64,000 nucleotides of DNA from JAGFIY01 sp964499285 (GTDB lineage: Bacteria; Bacteroidota; Ignavibacteria; Ignavibacteriales; Melioribacteraceae), in NCBI GenBank assembly GCA_964499285.1, contig CAZCLA010000016.1, positions 4,941 to 68,940 of the forward strand. Direction: 5' to 3'. This document shows, one piece after another, positions 61,567 to 64,000 of the stretch. The position numbers and the translations under genes were made by a program. The notes under the pieces were generated by a model. It was not told the origin of the DNA and made no database searches. It saw only the letters and a list, made by a program, of their open reading frames with translations. How positions within the stretch are numbered: position 1 is the first letter of the stretch; every line of letters begins with the position of its first letter.

Positions 61567-61578
61567 CGTAATATTCAA

Positions 61579-62277
61579 TTATTTAGTTGAGATCACTGTA
61601 TCTTTGGCAATCTCCAATCCCGGTCCCATAGTACTGGTCAGAAATAAACTTCTCACGTATTGACCTTTTGCAGAAGCGGGTCTCATTTTCTGAATAGTAT
61701 TGATAAAAGCAATAGTGTTTTCGACCAATTGCTCATCAGAAAATTCAAGCTTGCCTAAAGAAACATGAACAATTCCGGTTTTATCAACCCGGAATTCAAT
61801 TTTACCGGCTTTAACTTCCTTAACTGCTTGAGCAACGTCTTTTGTGACAGTACCGGATTTTGGATTCGGCATTAAACCTTTTGGTCCTAATACTCTACCG
61901 AGCTTTCCTAATTCACCCATCGAATCCGGAGTAGCGATGATAACATCGATATCTGCCCAACCGCCTTTAATTTTTTCAAGATATTCTTCGAATCCTGCAT
62001 AGTCTGCCCCTGCATCAAGCGCATCTTTTGCAGCATCGCCTCTAGCAATAACCAAAACTCTAACTTCTTTTCCAGTTCCGTGCGGAAGTGCAACTGTACC
62101 ACGAACCATCTGATCGGCATGTCGCGGATCAACACCAAGTCGGATTGCACAATCGAGTGATTCAGTAAATTTAACTTTAGAATTTTCTTTGAGAAGTTTT
62201 ACGGCTTCTTCAACGGTATATGCTTTCTTGAGATCGATATTTTTTCGAATTTCTTTAACTCTTTTTGAAACTTTCAT
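61579..62277 (-). CDS. rplA: 50S ribosomal protein L1
   Basis: The protein has 232 aa. VKFTESLDCAIRLGVDPRHA, GTVALPHGTGKEVRVLVIAR and GRVLGPKGLMPNPKSGTVT are the L1 signature. It forms the mobile stalk that guides deacylated tRNA out of the E site and often represses its own operon. It lies 22 bases after rplK. Confidence 0.98.
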   Translation of the reverse strand: MKVSKRVKEIRKNIDLKKAYTVEEAVKLLKENSKVKFTESLDCAIRLGVDPRHADQMVRGTVALPHGTGKEVRVLVIARGDAAKDALDAGADYAGFEEYLEKIKGGWADIDVIIATPDSMGELGKLGRVLGPKGLMPNPKSGTVTKDVAQAVKEVKAGKIEFRVDKTGIVHVSLGKLEFSDEQLVENTIAFINTIQKMRPASAKGQYVRSLFLTSTMGPGLEIAKDTVISTK

Positions 62278-62299
62278 TATCGTAACCAGTTTTTGTTTT

Positions 62300-62725
62300 T
62301 TATTCTTCGACTGTGATTCCCATGCTTCTTGCTGTACCAGCTACCATTCGCATGGCGTTTTCTATATCGTTTGCGTTTAAGTCCGGCATTTTTGATTCAG
62401 CAATTTCACGAACTTGCGCTTTCGAAATTTTACCAACTTTTGTTTTATTAGGTTCAGCTGAACCTTTTTCCACTTTAATTGCTTTTTTAATAAGCACTGC
62501 CGCGGGTGGTGTTTTTGTTATAAATGTGAAAGATTTGTCTTTATAAACAGTAATAACAACAGGAATAATCAGTCCAGCTTTATCGGAAGTTTTAGCGTTG
62601 AACTGCTTGCAAAACTCCATAATATTAACACCTTTTTGACCAAGCGCCGGACCAACCGGTGGAGACGGATTAGCTTGTCCTGCAGGAATCTGCAGCTTAA
62701 TAAAACCTTCAATTTTCTTTGCCAT
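62300..62725 (-). CDS. rplK: 50S ribosomal protein L11
   Basis: The protein has 141 aa. IKLQIPAGQANPSPPVGPAL carries the conserved prolines contacting the thiostrepton loop, and GTARSMGITVEE closes the C-terminal RNA-binding domain. It is part of the GTPase-associated centre and of stringent-response sensing. Confidence 0.98.
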   Translation of the reverse strand: MAKKIEGFIKLQIPAGQANPSPPVGPALGQKGVNIMEFCKQFNAKTSDKAGLIIPVVITVYKDKSFTFITKTPPAAVLIKKAIKVEKGSAEPNKTKVGKISKAQVREIAESKMPDLNANDIENAMRMVAGTARSMGITVEE

Positions 62726-62741
62726 TCCTAACCTACTTGAT

Positions 62742-63287
62742 TTATTTTTCTAATTCTGCTTGAACAAAATCGATTTCAACAGGAGTCTTTCTCCCGAATA
62801 TTGAAACCATAACTTTGATCTTCATTTTTTCTTCGTTTACTTCTTGAACATACCCCGAAAAGTTATTGAACGGACCATCTATTATTTTTACATAATCTCC
62901 GTTTCTAAATATCGTTTCGGTTCTTTCTGTTTCGTCAGTTTTGGAAATTCTTCCGACAATTCTTCTAACTTCGTCAGGCTGAAGCGGTATTGGTTTATTA
63001 CCCGCGCCTAAAAAATTCATAACACTAGGTGTATTCACAATAAAATCGATTGCTCTGTTATCTAAGTCAGCGTTAATGAGTATATATCCCGGAAAAAAGT
63101 TTTTAGTTTTTGTTCTTTTTTTACCGTCCTTAACCTCAAATACCTTTTCAGTTGGAACAAGCACTTCGAAAATACGTGCACGCAAATCCTCGTTATCAGC
63201 CAATTCTGCTTCGATAAGGGTTTTAACCTTGTTCTCGTGGCCAGAAAAAGTCCTAACCACATACCATTTTGCTTTTTCTTGATCCAA
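62742..63287 (-). CDS. nusG: Transcription termination/antitermination factor NusG
   Basis: The protein has 181 aa. The NGN domain is KWYVVRTFSGHENKVKTLIE with FFPGYILINADL, and the KOW domain is NGDYVKIIDGPFNNFSGYVQ near residue 120. It couples RNA polymerase with the ribosome or Rho. The start is TTG at 63287, directly abutting the secE TAG stop with no ribosome site, implying strict translational coupling. Confidence 0.97.
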   Translation of the reverse strand: MDQEKAKWYVVRTFSGHENKVKTLIEAELADNEDLRARIFEVLVPTEKVFEVKDGKKRTKTKNFFPGYILINADLDNRAIDFIVNTPSVMNFLGAGNKPIPLQPDEVRRIVGRISKTDETERTETIFRNGDYVKIIDGPFNNFSGYVQEVNEEKMKIKVMVSIFGRKTPVEIDFVQAELEK

Positions 63288-63470
63288 CTAAAAAATACCT
63301 TTTAAAATGTTTGAGACACCAATATCTATCACATAAGTGAAAGCAGCCAATATTAAACAGACCACGATAACGATTATGGTAGATTCTTTTAATTCGTCCT
63401 TCGTTGGCCAGGTAACTTTTTTCATTTCCTTGACCACGTCGTTAACAAAGTTTACAATTTTTTCTTTCAT
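63288..63470 (-). CDS. secE: Protein translocase subunit SecE
   Basis: The protein has 60 aa. The amphipathic helix FVNDVVKEMKKVTWPTKDEL, with the hallmark VTWPT motif, is followed by one membrane helix (TIIVIVVCLILAAFTYVIDI). It is the short form that clamps SecY. It lies between tRNA-Trp and nusG, its classical place. Confidence 0.97.
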   Translation of the reverse strand: MKEKIVNFVNDVVKEMKKVTWPTKDELKESTIIVIVVCLILAAFTYVIDIGVSNILKGIF

Positions 63471-63496
63471 ATCGATTTTTGTCTACGCTAAGTTTG

Positions 63497-63569
<73 letters not shown>

Positions 63570-63571
63570 AT

Positions 63572-63739
63572 TTATTTAGTTTCTTTAAATACTACGTGTT
63601 TACGAACTACGGGATCGTACTTTTTGTATTCAACTCTACTTGGATGATTACGTTTATTTTTAGTTGTAGTATATCTGTACCCTGTATCCGCAGTGCTTTC
63701 TAAAATTATTGTTACTCTTGCGTTTTTTGCTTTTGCCAT
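63572..63739 (-). CDS. rpmG: 50S ribosomal protein L33
   Basis: The protein has 55 aa: MAKAKNARVTIILESTADTG, then YRYTTTKNKRNHPSRVEYKK and a final KETK. The zinc cysteines are absent, so this is the C-minus form. An AGAGA site precedes the ATG. It is enclosed by tRNA-Thr upstream and tRNA-Trp downstream, where tuf often resides in other bacteria. Confidence 0.96.
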   Translation of the reverse strand: MAKAKNARVTIILESTADTGYRYTTTKNKRNHPSRVEYKKYDPVVRKHVVFKETK

Positions 63740-63782
63740 ATCGGTTCTCTTTTACAATAAATAATTTCAAAAAATTTGATCG

Positions 63783-63855
<73 letters not shown>

Positions 63856-63930
63856 TTTAATAAACTCAATACTTTTGATTTGAGAAAAAGGAAAAATTTT
63901 CTAGCAAAGAATAATTCTCAAATTCTTTTG

Positions 63931-64000
63931 AGCGGGAGACGGGACTCGAACCCGCGACCAACAGCTTGGAAGGCTGTGACTCTAGCCAACTGAGTTACTC
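63931..64000 (-). tRNA. tRNA-Gly (anticodon TCC), 5' end cut by window edge
   Basis: Seventy bases are visible. The anticodon loop CTTCCAA sits on stem ACAGC/GCTGT, T-arm GCGGG-TTCGAGT-CCCGT, 3' acceptor CTCCCGC. About four 5' acceptor bases lie beyond the window. Confidence 0.95.

Overview
The window looks like a contig from a free-living, low-GC member of the Bacteroidota/Chlorobi/Ignavibacteria radiation, most likely Ignavibacteria. The primary sigma factor is short and lacks region 1.1. RpoB (1259 aa) and RpoC (1416 aa) have the size usual for this group, and the envelope genes are typical of it: lipoprotein PpiC chaperones, MoxR, an M23 lipoprotein and TPR proteins. Unlike classical Bacteroidetes, many genes carry strong GGAGG-type ribosome binding sites. 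The str operon has a textbook TTGACA-N17-TATATT promoter, and TTG is a very common start codon, even for universally conserved genes. The lineage is inferred from gene content, not from a tree.

Region 1 (1-11 kb) is accessory and metabolic. It opens with a TPR protein interrupted by a 100-N assembly gap, an outer-membrane barrel protein, a second TPR protein and tRNA-Leu(GAG). A compact minus-strand operon follows: dodecin, an AhpE-like peroxiredoxin, Bcp, a eukaryote-like 6-pyruvoyl-tetrahydropterin synthase, FolE and a sepiapterin-reductase-like SDR. The last three resemble a complete tetrahydrobiopterin pathway from GTP. Divergent from it runs a Fur-family regulator with FeoA, FeoB, an MBL-fold hydrolase and an M28 peptidase. 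The two transcripts share a 167-bp intergenic region containing a perfect inverted repeat.

Region 2 (11-33 kb) is mixed housekeeping. It holds a cell-envelope block (M23 lipoprotein, MoxR ATPase, three SurA/PpiC-type chaperones), a solitary DNA methyltransferase, MetG, a long-chain acyl-CoA synthetase, a DedA-like membrane protein, transketolase, fumarase and an NlpC/P60 lipoprotein. Next come the primary sigma factor, a tandem pair of bacterial-microcompartment vertex proteins (BMC-P/EutN/CcmL), phosphopentomutase DeoB, a GAF-GAF-degenerate-GGDEF protein and EngB. The BMC-P pair between deoB and rpoD is one of the two most unusual features; the other is the tetrahydrobiopterin-like cassette.

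Region 3 (33-64 kb) is one essentially uninterrupted minus-strand information-processing block. Read in transcription order it is tRNA-Gly, tRNA-Thr, rpmG, tRNA-Trp, secE, nusG, rplK-A-J-L, rpoB-rpoC, rpsL-rpsG-fusA-tuf, S10-spc-alpha, ending at rplQ with a strong intrinsic terminator. A tRNA-Gln(TTG) gene is embedded between rplR and rpsE. Hairpins lie before rplJ, between rplL and rpoB, and between tuf and rpsJ, where differential expression within the block is expected. No CRISPR array, prophage, insertion sequence or rRNA gene is seen, and no gene-free stretch exceeds about 200 bases.
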